Shown in pieces: positions 5,861 through 6,182 of a stretch of 6,182 bases of DNA. How positions within the stretch are numbered: the first letter of the stretch is position 1; every line of letters begins with the position of its first letter. The translations under genes were made by a program, and so were the position numbers. The notes below the pieces were generated by a model. That model did not search any database. It had not been told where the DNA came from and saw nothing but the letters and a program-made list of their open reading frames with translations. The stretch is taken from NCBI GenBank assembly GCA_947462525.1, contig CANHPK010000104.1, positions 1-6,182 of the forward strand, given 5' to 3'. Origin of the DNA: Roseiflexaceae bacterium (GTDB taxonomy: Bacteria; Chloroflexota; Chloroflexia; Chloroflexales; Roseiflexaceae).

Positions 5861-6182
5861 TTAGGCCATTGGGATATTGAGGTGTTCGCAGATGAGGCTG
5901 TGGAAGTGATGGACTCCGTTTTCGCGGAGGACCGAAAATCGTCCAGTGGTGTATGACCGCGAACGGAGTCGGCGTTGCACCGTTTCGCATAGTTCGATGT
6001 CTTCTTGTTGTACCAAATCGCTGAACGCGAAATTTTTGGCAAAATCCTCAGCAACCCCGGGACGCTTTGCATCGCGCAGGTACCATTCAAACACCGTAAC
6101 GGTCTTTTCTGGCCCGAGCGGCAAAATGATGTTGATTTGGATGTTGTCTGGGTAAATATTCAACATCAGATTCGGGAATACC
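5861..6182 (-). CDS. Rieske-type aromatic ring-hydroxylating / choline monooxygenase-like alpha subunit (3' part)
   Basis: The last 106 residues of a Rieske non-haem iron oxygenase are visible; the gene enters from beyond the window edge, so the Rieske [2Fe-2S] domain and the two iron-binding histidines are not seen. The frame is open to base 6182 and reads VFPNLMLNIYPDN, then ILPLGPEKTVTVFEWY, VQQEDIELCETVQRRL and ENGVHHFHSLICEHL. This order is typical of the C-terminal catalytic domain in the family that includes plant choline monooxygenase and bacterial CntA/GbcA-like demethylases. The Asp of QQED (codon 5999-6001) is by family analogy the carboxylate ligand of the mononuclear iron. The internal ATG at 6164-6166 is not a start. 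The stop is TAA at 5861-5863, 56 bases before the P450 start, suggesting co-transcription. The substrate cannot be decided from this part. Confidence 0.88.
   Translation of the reverse strand, partial: VFPNLMLNIYPDNIQINIILPLGPEKTVTVFEWYLRDAKRPGVAEDFAKNFAFSDLVQQEDIELCETVQRRLRSRSYTTGRFSVLRENGVHHFHSLICEHLNIPMA

Overview
The window looks like a bacterial chromosome segment, most likely from a Chloroflexota (filamentous, Herpetosiphon/Chloroflexales-like) organism. This rests on protein style, not a database match: a secreted protein combining pentapeptide repeats, a long Thr/Pro linker and RCC1 blades; a YbjN/TY-Chap-type protein beside an HtrA-like protease; mid-range GC; and Shine-Dalgarno starts. 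The phylum is an inference and the genus is not resolved.

Left block, plus strand (1-1893): a probable gene tail (1-114) runs by an ATGA junction into a YbjN/TY-Chap-like gene (start 147, alternative 111). That gene overlaps by 8 bases an intact trypsin-fold HtrA/PDZ protease with triad H55/D86/S162 and no visible export signal. Together they look like one translationally coupled operon, perhaps a cytosolic protein-binding and proteolysis unit.

Middle block (1894-4380): a 312-base AT-rich non-coding stretch with weak promoter- and terminator-like signals precedes a large secreted protein of 724 residues. Its parts are a signal peptide, a pentapeptide-repeat beta-helix with a very regular 20-residue coil period, a Thr-rich stalk of about 170 residues, and seven RCC1-type repeats, enough for one complete beta-propeller. 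Its role is unknown; the architecture suggests an extracellular binding or display protein.

Right block, minus strand (4443-6182): the 3' end of a Rieske-type non-haem iron oxygenase alpha subunit (choline monooxygenase-like C-terminus; its 5' end lies outside the window), then a 56-base gap holding a 13-bp hairpin, then a complete 453-residue cytochrome P450. The two oxygenases probably form an oxidative-metabolism operon, but no redox partner is in view and the substrate cannot be told. The plus and minus blocks converge at 4381-4442, where an AT-rich bidirectional terminator is likely.

No RNA genes, CRISPR arrays, insertion sequences or attachment sites were seen. The genes mostly fit known families. 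The points most worth a second look are the coupled chaperone-like/protease pair, the tripartite secreted repeat protein and the strand-asymmetric hairpin between the two oxygenase genes.
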